Below are positions 21,817-34,420 of a stretch of DNA of 64,000 bases, in pieces (the first letter of the stretch is position 1; each line of letters opens with the position of its first letter). The position numbers were made by a program, and so were the translations under genes. Under the pieces are notes generated by a model, which saw only the letters and a list, made by a program, of their open reading frames with translations, ran no database searches and was not told the DNA's origin. Source of the stretch: Bidens hawaiensis (taxonomy: Eukaryota; Streptophyta; Magnoliopsida; Asterales; Asteraceae); contig JAIQDT010001946.1 of NCBI GenBank assembly GCA_021521415.1, forward strand, positions 186,001 through 250,000, given 5' to 3'.

Positions 21817-23040
21817 CATTGCCACACTTAAACGTTGCTTGCCCTCAAGAAACACAATCAATTTCTTGTTTTTTAAACCTTAACCACCAAACATACCACA
21901 ATCCTGGCTCAGTCAATGTCCCAAATCATACCCTATTCTCTCATTATTAGAGGTTTGCATTAGTATCACTCAATATTGTTTTTAAAACGTAGAATTCTAG
22001 TAAACCTTAACATACTTTCGGGTTTTACCCACACATAACACATATCACTCATTAATCCTCTTATCGGTGGTCGTTTCATATATTCCAATAGTACTCCATT
22101 CTCCTCGCATACGCTTGTACCGTCATCAAATCTCCACCTATATACGCTTTAACACAAATGCAAATCAAGAGGTCTTAATTGGGTCGTAATGGGGCTAGGT
22201 GTAAAGGTAGGGAATAGGAATATTGAAAGTGGCTCAACTGATCCGATCCGGCTTGTTACATCAAAATTAAATAGCCAATAAAATAAGCGACTATGTACAC
22301 TACTAACTTGTATCACAAACTCGATGCACAGTACTTTGGATATTGCATCCCAATCCTTTCCTTCTTTTTCTCTCTTCTTTTTATATATCTTTCTTTTTCA
22401 TTTTTTTTCACATACTTGCACAAACTTGCACACAAGCATGAAATCCACTACTCTCTATTGATTGATATAAAAACAAATACAATAACAAAGAAAAAACTAC
22501 CAAGCCGGATCGTCTCACAATGTACATCGGGGTTGATTAAATAAAACGAATAAGTCCAAATAGGTTTTCTAAGGGAACCAACCCCCCGCCCCTCTCATTG
22601 CCCACACTCATATGTGTAATGCATGAGGCCCAACCCCCAAAACCCACACTCAGGCTCATCCTGACGAGGCTTTAACCTAATTTACTCTATCACTTTTGCA
22701 CTTATGCCAAGCTAAGGTCTCGAAATGCATTAATAGCACAAGTTCTAAGGGAGAATAACCATTCCATCATCTCTTTTCATTTTCTTAATACTCAAGTGAA
22801 TATGGAGATGTTATGCGGGTTATTATACCGAAAGCATGCTAACCTTGACTAAAATACTACTCGACCTTATTTTAACTCAACTAAGCAAACTTGATTTTAA
22901 GGGAATTATGACCATGAATGGGGACCACAACTTCACCCCGTCATCTTACCATTTTTCGGTTTTTCTTTCAATTTTTTTTATTTTTATTTTATTTAATTAT
23001 TTTAAAAAAAAAATTTAACCAAAATTTCACCATCCCCACA
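21817..23040 (-). other. Athila 2 3' untranslated region
   Basis: No coding similarity. Next to the LTR the minus strand reads CTTGAGGGCAAGCAACG, then TTTAAGTGTGGCAATG, the conserved Athila-type sequence around the polypurine tract. At 22356-22412 the plus strand is almost pure pyrimidine, so the minus (sense) strand has a long purine run. A T/A-rich tract lies at 22970-23015. Another AAGTGTGGGG signature is at about 23042-23033. Confidence 0.6.
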
Positions 23041-23540
23041 CTTGGATACATTGTCCCCATTGTATGGTTTTGAGAAAATAAAAACAAAAACACCACCTCC
23101 TTTCACGACTTGTCATAACTCCACCCAACCCCCCGAACTCAAACATAAGCATAAAAAAAAACAAAAAAAATACAAAAATATACAAGGGAACACCTGATTT
23201 GCTACCGATGCAGCTCAATAATAACGCGGTTGCGGTGGTCCAAAAATGGACGTCATCACGTCCGTGAATTCTCCATATCCATATGCCCCTTGGGATACAT
23301 TGTCCCCATTGTATGGTTTTGAGAAAATAAAAACAAAAACACCACCTCCTTTTCACGACTTGTCATAACTCCACCCAACCCCCGAACTCAAACATAAGCA
23401 TAAAAAAAAAACAAAAAAAATACAAAAATATACAAGGGAACACCTGATTTGCTACCGATGCAGCTCAATAATAACGCGGTTGCGGTGGTCCAAAAATGGA
23501 CGTCATCACGTCCGTGAATTCTCCATATCCATATGCACCT
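23041..23540. repeat. Two 250-bp tandem copies
   Basis: 23041-23290 and 23291-23540 are nearly identical, differing by a few single-base and homopolymer-length changes. The unit runs from GGATACATTGTCCCC to TCCATATGC. It covers the end of the env-position reading frame and the start of the 3' untranslated region of Athila 2. Confidence 0.93.
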
Positions 23541-23953
23541 TGATCCTCACCACTAGCTTGACCTCTCCACTAGCGTGGGTCCGGTTCCACACTTCTTGGC
23601 GATCGTACAATTGCTTTTGAGTTCGTTCCATGCTTGCGCCCATGAATGTTTGATGATCAAAATAGTGTTTGGGCTGTCTAGGGCCAATGATAAAAGTGTG
23701 ATGGCCCTGGTGTTAATTATTACATCGTGCATGCTCGAGTAATCAAATGTTCAGGGACCCGTATGGTGAGAAGGGATTTGTCCCCGTCCTTGTGCGCTCG
23801 AACTACCACCTGCCCTTTTGGTATCCATCGCAACCTGCTTACCTGGCTCATCCTCATAATCATCTTCCCACTTTCACCTTCTTCATCATCGCTTTCTATT
23901 TCATCATCTTCCCCCGGTTCCAAAGGTTTAGCATCAACCTTTAAGCTCTCCAC
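23200..23953 (-). pseudogene. Athila 2 env-position ORF, 3' part
   Basis: Continuation of the ORF at 40452-39475 across the SIRE insertion. From 23953 to 23720 an acidic segment is open (EPGEDDEIESDDEEGESG), followed by a basic segment with RWIPKGQVVV. Further down (23560-23200) pieces such as YGYGEFTDVMTSIFGPP are readable in broken frame, and this piece is duplicated by the 250-bp tandem repeat. No membrane segment or envelope motif is evident. The function of the ORF is unknown; its place after pol is the only reason for the env-position label. Confidence 0.55.
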
Positions 23954-23958
23954 CTTTG

Positions 23959-24976
23959 TGTTGGGTCGGATTTGTGATAAGGAAGATTGGATCTTCTCAA
24001 CCTCCTCAAAAAATGGCTAAGTATGGACTTCGAGCAAGCCTAGACGAGTCGAGCATGGTTTTTACTACTTCGACCAAGGTCTTCAGAACCTTAAATGGTT
24101 TATTCTTCTAAGTGTTAAGGCTTCGAGCAAGCTACACTTCAACGAGCAAGAGTATTCTTCTATCGAACATGGATTGCCAATCGAGCAAACAGCTTGATCA
24201 TACAAGTTTAAACCAAGTTTTACGAGCACAGGGTGATCGAGCCACTATGGGGACAAGCATGGATGCAATAAGAAGATGATCAAAGCAAGGACTTCAAGCA
24301 CAGTTCTGTTCCTCGAGCAAGATTTACATCCAAGCATGCAAAAGATTGCTCAATAAGTCTAAGGACAAGACTAAAGACATAAAGAAGAATGAGCTTGATC
24401 GATAGACTAGTTCGAGCAAAGCGAAGATTGGTCAAGAGGAATGAAGCTTGCTGGAGGAGAATATCTTCATTGAAGATATTCTAAGTAAAGTATGCTCGAG
24501 GACACTCATCGAGCATACCTAGCATAGTGAGTCTGCTCGAGCAAGATTGTTACCTTGATTGAGGGCTCAACACTTGTATTATTTTGTCTTCAATATGTAA
24601 TGATTAGGAACTTCTAGAAGGAATGTCAGGGTCTATAAATAGGGTCCTAGGTTTCCATTTAGGGCACGGATAACGACGCACACAATACGAGAACATTCCA
24701 AAAGAATATTCTATTTGTTTCCTCGTACAACCGCCGCCGTCATACACGAAACCCTAGACATTCCTTTTACTGATATATTAAATGCAGTGAATCTTTGTCT
24801 GTGATTGTGTTCTCATTGATTATTGATTATCGTTTTGTATCCGCTATATCACACCTTCGTTCCCACTTGTTGGATATCCTGATTCCGCCGGGATATTCAA
24901 TAGGCCTTTGGGTTAAAGAGTCATTGTGTTCTTGTCAACCTTTGTATAAGGTTTCACCCGACTCACAGTCGTGACA
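23959..24976 (+). repeat. SIRE 5' LTR
   Basis: 1018 bp, TG to CA ends. The first 590 bp contain about ten exact CGAGCA copies (24028-24543). A TATAAATA box follows at 24634, and a probable R/U5 region follows that (CACACAATACGAGAAC). Drives element transcription in this family. Confidence 0.93.
24634..24641 (+). promoter_or_regulatory. TATA box of SIRE 5' LTR
   Basis: TATAAATA in the context GTCTATAAATAGGG, 91 bp after the last CGAGCA copy (24538-24543). The same sequence is at 39114-39121 in the 3' LTR. Confidence 0.7.
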
Positions 24977-24978
24977 AG

Positions 24979-24990
24979 TGGTATCAGAGC
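24979..24990 (+). other. SIRE primer-binding site (initiator tRNA-Met)
   Basis: TGGTATCAGAGC, an exact match to the common plant initiator-Met primer site, two bases after the LTR end. Primes minus-strand DNA synthesis. Confidence 0.95.
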
Positions 24991-25084
24991 TTTGGAAGCT
25001 CGCTGAAGGCCACGGGACAGAAGGTTTGTGAAAAAAATTGAAGCTTTACTCTGTTTCTCTGCTGCAAATCCCAGATCAGCTGAA

Positions 25085-28000
25085 ATGGAAGACCAAGAAG
25101 TCTCTTCCAACAAGATTCCTAGATTGCTTGGACAAGAAAATTTCATTAAATGGAAAGATACTCTTCGAAGCCGCTGTAAACTACAATGAACCAGATCTTT
25201 GGACTTTTATCATGGACGGAAACTATGTTCCCTCAACAGCTCCGAACAACAATGCCACCGTTGAGCTGAAAATGAAGAAACGGGACGATAAGGCTCTGTC
25301 TATGCTGAAGTTAGGTCTGTCTTGGAGATACTGACAACCGTCAACCATCACAAAACTGCTAAAGAAATGTATTGATGCAGTTATTGATATGTTGAGGGAA
25401 ATACTGAATTGAGAGATATTAAGAAAGATAGACTGAAGCAAGAAGCTTTTATCATCTTTGTCTGGTGAGTGGTACACAGCCAGCAAATTCATCAAGGAAA
25501 ATAGGTGAGTTTCCCCAACTTTAAGTTGGATGATGTAATTGCATTTCTCAAGGCTGCAGAACATGGGGATGATCGAAAACCACATGATTAGGGAAGATAA
25601 GCCCAGTTTTTTAAGTGAATAATGCTCTAGTAGCTCCTATGGGAAATCTCTCAATCAAGAACCAGCAGCCTATTATTGAAGACCCATCTAAGACAAATTT
25701 AACTTGTGGTGGTCAGCCAAGATTTAATGTTAAGCTAATAGAAGATGATGTGGCCTCAACAGCAAGTGGTCAGTCAACATATGTGCAAAACAACACAAAT
25801 CAAGGAACAGACTACCAAGCTTTGTTCTCCATGTTTACTGAGTCATATCATGCCTTTGTGGCCAAGAATCTGATAAACACAAGCATTGTGCAGGAAGATC
25901 TCGAACAAATTGATGCTGATGACTTGGAGGATATGGACATAAAGTGGTAGGCAGCCATGTTGACTGTAAGAAGCAAGGGATTGTACAACAGAACTGGAAG
26001 ATCAAGCTTCAATGGACCAAATGAGAGAATAGGTTTTGACAAATCTAAAGCAATCTGCTACAACTGTCAACAACTAGGACACTTTGCAAGAGAGTGCAAC
26101 ATGCCCAAGCAAACTGGTAACCAAGTGAATCAGAATCAATTTTATCAAAATCAGAATCATAACTTCCAGCGTCAAAGAAATTAGATCACCAACCAAAACC
26201 CCTATCAAAACCAAAACAGACCCTAGGAACAAACCTTTCAACCCCAAAGAAACAACAAACTGCAGATTCACCCTAATCAGAATAGAGTTAATCAGAACAA
26301 TGTGAATCAGGTTAGGGATCAAGGAAACGTTGCAATGACAAGGGTGCCTTAGGATGGAAAGTTTGATTGGAGTAACCACACAGTTGAGATTGAGAAGGCG
26401 AATGTTGCCTTTATGGCCAAAGTGCAGGACAAGCTAGAATCTTCTAATGCGCAGGTACATTCTGATGTTTCAATTTCTGATCTTCTTATTACAATTGATG
26501 AACTAAATCAGGAAGTTGGAAAATGGAAAACATATTGTGGAAGAAAGGAAGCATTCTTGAATGTGTATGAAGCAAGTGAGGCAACCTATGAGAATCAAAT
26601 CAAGGGGCTTGAGGAAGATTGTATGCAAGCATACAAAACCCAATCAAGAATGACTATTGAAATTGAGGATTTGAAAAAGCTGTATGCTGAAGAGAAGTTG
26701 AAAAATGCATATTTGTTGATTCAAATGGAATTCTTGAAGAACCTTGTGTATACAGGAAATATAGTGGGTTTCGTGGATAAAATTATAGAGGAAGAGAAGT
26801 ACAAAAAGGTGCCACCACCTTTTTGTGACAGCTATCCACTGAAAGTAGACAAGGAAAGCAGGAATGAATATTTGAAACAATTCAAGAATGTGTTTGATGA
26901 CAAAGCTGATTTTGTAAAACAGTATGATGATGCGATTGTGGATGAGAATGGAGAATTTGTAGTGAAACAGAATGAGGAACCAGAGATGAAGAAGAGTACA
27001 AATAAAGAAAGTGAGAAAAAGAAATGGAGTGAATACTCCAGTGAAGAAAGTAACTGCAGTTGTGGCAGCATAAAATCATCTAAGGGCAAGAAGAAAAAGG
27101 GATCAAGCAAGAAGAAAAATGAAAAGATTCCTTTTCTGCCAAAGATGACTCCAAAGTTGAAAAAGCACTATGAAAAGATAAGGAAATAACATGTGGTGTT
27201 TGACATCTGTGCAAGACCACAGCCAGAAATTAAAGGAAGAAATGAAGTGGAAATGAAATCTTCTAATGATCAGTCCCATCCTCCAATCTATCCAGTCTTC
27301 TCAAATCATGAATTATTTGACATTGGAGATGTGGAGTATGTTCCAATGAGAAGATTTTTTGCAGAAGAAGGAGGAAGCTGTTCAAGAACCTCGTCCAAGT
27401 TGAAGCCAATAATGTTCGTTAAAGAAAAATATCATCTGGAGCCTGATCTAAACAAACAAATCAAAATAGAGTTCAGCAACTCTCTATGTCCAAAAACATC
27501 CCTAGGCTTTGATTTCCCAAACCAAGTGACATAATTAAAGGCAAGAAATTTCTTGAAGACATGGGGAGCTATGCCAAGGTCTGGTGCAAGAAGTGTGATG
27601 CCTATGGTCATCACACTGACTCTTGCTGGTTTGAAGAGGAAGAGTTTGTGGTTCCTGATGTGGTTTGTGGATTTGACATGAAAGGATACAAGGAGATGTA
27701 TCAAAGATACCTGAATGAAGAGAAGAAAAGTTCAAGTGATGAAGAGAATAGATCAGTCTTGGAAAAGAGACTGAAACAAGTGTTGAAAATCAAGGAGGAT
27801 ACAAAGGTATCAAGAAAACCTGCAAAGAACAATAGGTCAACTGATAAAGGAAAGGCAAAGATTAGACCTGGTGTTCTTAATGGGGTTGAAAAGTTCCTGA
27901 TGAAGCAGGGTTATGAGCCAAGAGGTTTTCAATGGAAGACTAAGAAGGAGTTGACTGAAAAGAAAGACTATGTGATTGAGCAAGCTGAAAACATAATCAT

Positions 28001-28175
28001 GTCACAAGTTGTGAAAGTTGGGTCAGAATCAGACTCAGAAGAAGAACGTGAAGTTGTCTATGAAGACCCACTTCCAGTTCCACTTCCACTTCCACTTCCA
28101 GTTCCAATTCCTGATGAATCTTCACCTGAAAATGAATTACAAACTGATGCAGTTTGTAACTCAGAATCCAACTGA
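25085..28175 (+). pseudogene. gag: SIRE gag (two zinc knuckles, broken)
   Basis: ATG at 25085 begins MEDQEVSSNKIPRLLGQ, homologous to the copia Z gag start. A frameshift near 25170 moves the frame (DLWTFIMDGNYVPSTAP continues), with stops near 25333, 25951 and 26182. The block at 25615-25950 ends with DADDLEDMDIKW before an in-frame TAG. The first knuckle CYNCQQLGHFAREC is at 26056-26097 (CX2CX4HX4C). A Glu/Lys-rich, probably coiled-coil stretch runs 26413-27189. The second knuckle CKKCDAYGHHTDSC is at 27585-27626. A proline-valine repeat (VPLPLPLPVPIP) closes the region near 28080. The knuckles bind element RNA during packaging. Confidence 0.85.
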
Positions 28176-28186
28176 TTCCTTTTTGT

Positions 28187-28500
28187 GTGTATGTGCAGGA
28201 ACAGTCCTTGAATAGTAATGACTTATGGTACATGGATAGTGGATGTTCTAGGCACATGACCTGCGACAAGAGTGCTCTTATCAATTATGAAAAGAAGTAT
28301 GAAGGGTCAGTTGCTTTTGGGAGTGATGAAAATGGAGGGAAGATTGTTGGAAGAGGAACACTCACCAATGGCAAGGTATCCTTTGAGAATGTGCTGCATG
28401 TTGAAGGACTACAATACAATCTACTCAGCATTTCTCAAGTTTGTGACAAAGGCAAGGTGGTTCATTCTTTGTTTCCAAAGCCACTGAAAAGGAGACCAAA
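28187..28500 (+). pseudogene. pol: SIRE aspartic protease
   Basis: Retropepsin-type protease that matures the polyprotein. The active site reads WYMDSGCSRHMT (DSG codons 28235-28243), intact. The typical later blocks GRGTLTNGKVSFENV and LLSISQVCDKG are present. The frame ends by frameshift near 28480-28530 on entering integrase. Unlike copia Z, the DSG triad is kept. Confidence 0.85.
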
Positions 28501-29430
28501 CTGTGGCATAGGAAGATGTGTCATGTCAACTTGAAGAACATGAACAAGCTAGTGAAAGGTGAACATGTTGTTGGCCTTCCCACAAGAGAATTCAAGCTTG
28601 AAGAAAAATGCACATCTTGCCTCAAAGGGAAACAACATAAATCCTAACATAAGAGAAAAATGATAAACACCATTGATGAGATCTTGGAACTACTTCACAT
28701 GGATCTGTTTAGTCCAATGAGTGTTCCAAGTATTGGAAAGAAGAGATACTGCCTAGTGATCACATATGATTACTCAAGATTTACTTGGGTATACTTTATG
28801 GGCAGCAAGGATGAGACCCCAGAATTGATCAAATCCTATGTACTGAAAATGGAAAATCAACTTGAAAGAAAGGTGAAAGTCATTAGAAGTGACAATGGGA
28901 CAGAATTCAAGAATGTAATAATGGAAGAATTTTTCACTTCCAAGGGGATATTTCAACAATATAGTGCACCTAGAACTCCTGAGCAAAATGGTGTTGCAGA
29001 AAGAAGAAATAGAACACTAATTGAGGCTGCAAGGACCATGATTTTGATGCAAATCTGCCAGTCACTTTCTGGGCAGAAGCAATCAACACTGCATGTTATG
29101 TGCAGAACAGGGTTCTACTAAGCAAGGCTCAAAATAAGACTCTATATGAGGTTATCTTCAAAAGAAAGCCATATGTGAAGTTCTTAAAGCCTTTTGGATG
29201 CAGATACTCACTGTTGAATATAAAGGACTATATGAACAAATTCCAGTCAAAATCTCTGGAATGTTTGTTTGTGGGATAATCATCTCATTCAAAGGCTTAC
29301 AGAGTCTATGTGAAGGAGCACATGGTGGTCATTGAGTCTTCAGACATAATATTCAATGAAAACCACTTTAACAATGTTGAAAGTCCCAAATGGCTTTTTG
29401 ACTTGGAGAAGATGATCAAGTCTTTCAAAA
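28500..29430 (+). pseudogene. pol: SIRE integrase (broken)
   Basis: The N-terminal zinc-binding part shows LWHRKMCHVNLKNMN and CTSCLKGKQHKS (28500-28645), then a TAA. From 28660 the catalytic core is open: LLHMDLF (D15), RSDNGTEF (D78) and NGVAERRNRT (E114), giving the expected 35 residues between the second Asp and the Glu. The frame breaks near 29050. The C-terminal copia block (FGCRYSLLN, KSLECLFVG, then a TAA near 29278) follows, and the linker to RT continues from 29310. Catalytic residues look intact, but the gene is interrupted. Confidence 0.85.
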
Positions 29431-29990
29431 TTTATAATGAAGATATGGATGACAGCATGTACATAACCAGCTTTGAAGAAAAAGGAAAACAAAAACAAGT
29501 TGATCTAGAAAAGCTATGGTCATATGTTGCTCCTAATCCAAAGGGATTTAACTTTGAGAGAAGCAACCAAGAAGCTGTTGAAGTTGAGATGAATGGACAA
29601 GATGCTGCAGTTGAAGTTTCTAATGAAGGTCCAAGTTATGTGGAGAGTGAACCCATTCAAAGTCAACAACCTGCTCAGCCTGAAGTAATAAATAAATTTG
29701 AAGACAGGTTTCAGTCTTTGTTTGACTCTCTACAAATTGGGTCAAATGAAGCATCATCATCAGAGATTAATCAAACTTAAGAAGCTGATGAAAGTTAAGA
29801 AAGAATTGAAAGTGAAACTACTGAGTTAAATATGACCAATCTTGAGATAAAAGTGTCTGCACAACAATTTGTGCAGACTACCTCTGTTGAAAGAAATCAC
29901 CCTACAAATAATATCATAGGAGACTTGCATGAGAGAGTGACTAGAAGCTCTTCTGAAAAGGCAAACATCTGCCTATATGCCTGCTTCCTA
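29431..29990 (+). pseudogene. pol: SIRE integrase-RT linker
   Basis: A low-complexity acidic linker between the integrase C-terminus and RT, partly open (to 29780, then TAA codons near 29778 and 29796). Rich in Glu, Gln and Ser, with no recognised domain. Linkers of this kind are usual between INT and RT in copia elements. Confidence 0.6.
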
Positions 29991-30780
29991 TCCCAAGTTG
30001 AACCAAAGAACATCAATCAAGCTTTAAAGGACAACAGCTGGGTAGAAGCTATGCAGGAAGAGTTAGCCCAATTTAGAGACTTACATGTATGGGACTTGGT
30101 TGACAAGCCCAGAGGCAAGTATGCTATTGGAACAAAATGGGTGTTCAGGAACAAGAAAGATGAAAGGGGCATAGTGATCAAGAACAAAGAAAGATTGGTG
30201 GCTCTAGGATGCTTATAATAAGAAGGAGTGGACTTTGAAGAAGTCTTTGCTCTAGTTGCAAGACTAGAGGCTATCAGGATCTTTCTTGCATATGCAACAT
30301 TAATGAATATTAAAGTCTATCAACTTGATGTGAAGTCTGCATTTTTACATGGAAAGATAGATGAAGAAGTTTATGTCACTCAACCTCCAGGGTTTGAAGA
30401 TCCAGTTCACCCCAACAAGGTTTACAAACTCAGCAAAGTATTGTATGGACTGCATCAAGCACCAAGGGCCTGGTATGATGAGTTGTCAAATCATCTGTTG
30501 GACAATGGCTTCTGTAGAGGAGCTATTGACAAGACTCTGTTCTATAAAAATATGGAACAAGGATATGATGCTGTTGCAATTGTATGTGGATGACATTATC
30601 TTTGGCTCTACAAATGAACAAATGTGCAAGGAGTTTGAGCAAGTGATGAAATCCAAGTACAAGATGAGTTCAATGGGGAAATGAATTTCTTCCTTGGACT
30701 TCAGGTGCAACAAAAAGCTGATGGAATTTTCATTAATCAATCAAAGTATGTACAAGAGATTCTTAACAAGTTCAAATGAC
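29990..30780 (+). pseudogene. pol: SIRE reverse transcriptase (broken)
   Basis: Blocks in order: SWVEAMQEELAQF (30040), GTKWVFRNKKDERG (30130), two stops at 30216-30221, [18 protein letters not shown] (30230), YQLDVKSAFLHG (30318), [18 protein letters not shown] (30378), [15 protein letters not shown] (30447). A frameshift near 30575 is followed by LYVDDIIFGSTN, with catalytic YVDD at 30583-30594. A further frameshift near 30680 precedes NFFLGLQVQQ. All key residues are seen but the frame is lost at least three times. Confidence 0.87.
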
Positions 30781-30794
30781 AAGACTTCAAGACA

Positions 30795-31530
30795 GTGTCT
30801 ACACCAATGGACACACATGAGAAAATGGTACCTGATGAGAAGGGGGAGCCGGTGGAACAGCATGAATATAGGGCCAAGATAGGATCACTAATGTATCTTA
30901 CAGCATCTAGGCCAGATATTATGTTTGTTGTGTGTGTCTGTGCTAGATTCCAAGCTAACCCCAAGGTCTCACATATGCTAGCAGTTAAGAGGATCTTCAG
31001 ATTTCTTAAGGGAAAACCAGATTTGGGGATTTGGTATCCAAAGAACCTTCCATTGACTTGATGGCCTATACAGATAGTGACTATGATGGTTGCAACATGA
31101 GTAGAAAATCAACCTCAGGAGGATACCAGTTTCTAGGGAACATGCTTGTGTCTTGGCAATGCAAGAAGCAAACTACAGTGTCAATCTCTACTGCTGAAGC
31201 TGAGTGCATTGCTACTTCTACCTGCTGTGCACAGGTTATATGGATTTATAATAACCTGCTAGATTATGGTCTGAATTTCTTATTTATCCCTATTTTAATT
31301 GACAATACTGCTGCTATGTTCATTGTTAAGAATCATGTCCAACATTCTAAGACTAAGCACATTGAAATTAGACATCATTTCATTAGGGACTGTCAGGAAA
31401 AAGGTTTAATATAAATGAAAAGGGTAGACACATCTAATAATTTGGCTGATTTATTCACCAAACCTTTAGATAAAACTAGGTTTCATATTCTGTTAAAATG
31501 CCAAGCAATGATAAATGCTGATGAAGTTTG
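30795..31530 (+). pseudogene. pol: SIRE RNase H (broken)
   Basis: Removes the RNA strand after reverse transcription. 30795-31061 reads STPMDTHEKM, then SLMYLTASRPDIMF and AVKRIFRFLKGKPDLGIWYP. After a frameshift near 31050 the catalytic part is open: YTDSDYDGC, QTTVSISTAEAECIA, LIDNTAAMF and SKTKHIEIRHHFIRDC. A TAA at 31412 is followed by the C-terminal LADLFTKPLDKTRFH block, ending near 31530. The acidic catalytic residues are present. Confidence 0.87.
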
Positions 31531-31739
31531 ATTTAGGATGTGTGCTTAAGTGAGGTGCTTACTGATTGTCTTTGTTACTCTCTTTAAATGTTTGCATGAT
31601 GATTTGTTGTGCTTAACTGATTATTCTGAAATGCATGAATCATGTATGTGACTGTCTTTGTGTGAAAATTTTGTTAAAACTGTTAATTATAGCTTTCGGT
31701 ACTTTGATATGTGCTTGCAATTTGTATCTCTGTGGTTTT

Positions 31740-32150
31740 AAGTATGTCGAGCATGACTCTGTGCTTGATATTGTGCTTGATGCTCCTCGAGCACAAGCAG
31801 CTGGTACTTGTAAGATTTTTATAAGCCTATCGAGCACAAATGTCATAGCTTAGTTGCTCGAGCATAGATTCTTGTCTTGAAAACTTCCCAAGTATTTCGA
31901 GCATGACTCTGTGTTTAATGGTGTGTTTGGTGTTCTTCGAGCACAAACAAACCATACTTGAGATTCCTCAAGGAATTCGAGCACAAATGTTACGTTACTA
32001 ATGGTGGAGCGTGGACATGTGCTCTGAAAAACTTTCTAAGTATTCCAAGAACAAGTCTACTACTCGAGCATGCAGTAAAATTCTTTCGAGCACAAGCACT
32101 AAAATGAAAGATTTTAAGGTTGTTCGGTAGACTTTTCGAGTATGCTCGAT
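31740..32150 (+). repeat. CGAGCA motif cluster 1
   Basis: About nine exact CGAGCA hexamers on the plus strand within about 400 bp (for example 31748, 31788, 31824, 31859, 31898), several in the longer context CGAGCATGACTCTGTG or CGAGCACAAA. A random stretch of this length would be expected to hold none or one. Confidence 0.85.
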
Positions 32151-33475
32151 GAATATCTGAGCATGCTCGACAGACATATGTGTTGATTTGTTTGTTCTAT
32201 GCTGTCTAAATGAATGTGTTTGATATTGGTTAAGTGTGTGCTTGTTAAATATACTTAAGTGACATCACTGTTTTCAAAATCAATCCTTAAAATGAATTTT
32301 CCTAAAGAAATGATTTTTGAAATTGTGAAATCATCTGAACTAAGCAACACTGTTTTTGGTGATCTCATAAGAGATATGATCAGATTATCCAGTTATAAGC
32401 TTTAAAGAAGCTTAAAAGTTTTTGGATAGAAATAGTATCCAACCTTTGGGAAGTGATAGAAAACTGTTTAAGATAACTAACCCATGGATTATAAGTTTAA
32501 AAGGCTTTGAGTACAGTCATTGGAATTGTATGGTAGCTTTCCATAATCTGTAGTTGTCATATGTGATATAAATCTAAATCTAATAAGTCTGATGTGGTGA
32601 ACCATTAGAAGATAAGGTATGCTCTCTAGCATATCTCTCCGAATGATAGGCAGAAAGGTAATCATCCAATCATACACGAGCCTGTTGGTGTCTCTGGTCT
32701 AACAAAATATTTACTAAGCATTTGAACAGATATAAATTATTGCTATATAGCAAAAATTGTTCAGAAGAAAAGAAAAACAAAGTTATTGAAAAGTATAAAA
32801 AGCTCAAAAATATTATAAAGAAATAAGTTGACTGATATCATGACTTAAGGGGCACTAAGGGAACTACAGGGGTGGGGCATCCAAATAAGTCCTAAACACC
32901 CTGAATGTAAGGCATGTAAGTCCAACGTTCAACTTTATAGTCTGTTATCTAAATTAATATATATATAATTAAATAAACTGCTTACTATACTAAAAACAAT
33001 CTTGACCAAGGCATCAGGGGATTGAAGTCAATTTGGGGTGATTTGGAGAAAGCTAAATAAACTTTGAGAAGAGATTAGAAGCAACCTGAAAATATAGTGA
33101 TAACCATTCCTAACTTATGCTTGAATTGAAACTTAAATGTATCACAGAAAGCAATGACAATTATGCTAAGTTTACTTACTTTCAACCTGACTCAAGTCAT
33201 AATAACACTGACCATGAAGTGGTGTGACCTTGCCTTAAATAGTCTGATCCCATGTTAAGATCTTTCTATGGAATTGGTTTCAATAGAATATTCAACTGGA
33301 ATTGATCTCTTATTTCACCCTAAACAAATTGCTTAGTTCAGCTCACAGTTCTGAAATGTTTATCTTTTATGAAAACTTACAATTTGAGCAGAGAACATGA
33401 GTGTTCATGTCCAGACTTAGTGGCATAAGATTTGTGATTTCAAAAACTGAACTGAGAAAATCATTTAATTGTTTC

Positions 33476-34334
33476 GAGCAAAGAAACTTTGCTTGCTTGT
33501 GTGATAACATTGTTTCGAGTATACTATGTGACTTGTATGATTCATCTATGTGTTTCGAGCATGAATGTTACTTTTGAGCATATTGATGATTTGAAAAATT
33601 GTTGTTAAGAGTTTCGAGCATGCATCTTACTTTCGAGCACCTGCTATGATGTGAAAATTGATGTTATGTGTTTCGAGCATGATTGTATGGTAAGTTGTCA
33701 GACCTAAGTCTTCGAGCATAAAGAAATGACTGATAGGAAACATTCAAGTGTTTCGAGCATAAGAAGTGTGCTAAACACTTAGGTATGAGAATTCAAGCTT
33801 AAGAACTTAATGGATCAATTTGTTAAGTAGCTCAAGCAAACTTATATGCTAGACACTTAGGTTGTATGTTCGAGTACAGGCATAGGAAGGATTCAATGCT
33901 AAGGCTTTCAAGCATAAGGGTGCATCGAGCACATTGAGCTGTAGTAATCTAAGTGAGTCGAGCAAAGGTTACAACACTGCTAAGAATGTATCTCGAGCAT
34001 ACTTTATGGTCATGATAGATCTCTAAGTGTCTCGAGCATGATGCATAATAGAGTAGGGTTAGATTACAGGTGTGACTCAGGCATACATATTTTGAGTAAA
34101 ATTTGACAAGTACTTTCGAGCACACTACCGCTCGAGTATGACTCAATACTCGAGCAAGTAATCTTATGATCATTAAACAGTTAGCTAAGGCATCGAGCAT
34201 AAGTCTATTTGAGCGCATTGTCTCGAGTATACTAGTGCTCAAGAACATTATATTACAAGTATGTCGAGCAAGGGTTGCACTATGTTCTCTAGTACAGTGG
34301 GAGACAGCTGTTCATTTGGCTGTATGTTCGAGCA
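33476..34334 (+). repeat. CGAGCA motif cluster 2
   Basis: More than fifteen CGAGCA copies and several CGAGTA variants, nearly all on the plus strand. Part of the cluster is a 59-bp tandem repeat: TTTCGAGCATG at 33553, 33612 and 33671. The last copy is at 34329-34334, 87 bp before the TATA-like box. Confidence 0.88.
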
Positions 34335-34420
34335 AGGGAGGTACATTAAATTTGAATTAAATGACAACTGTCGTGCACTAGATGACAAAAGGATGGTACT
34401 ATAGCACCCAAACGTTAGGC

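Noticed and set aside
23027..23356. A Trp/Phe-rich minus-strand frame that looks like a membrane protein
   Set aside because: It reads a 250-bp tandem duplication in the wrong frame; the repeated WCFCFYFLKTIQWGQC piece is a by-product of that duplication.
33476..34334. CGAGCA array considered as a CRISPR-like array
   Set aside because: The repeat is only six to eleven bases with irregular spacing, the DNA is plant retroelement spacer, and no cas genes exist.
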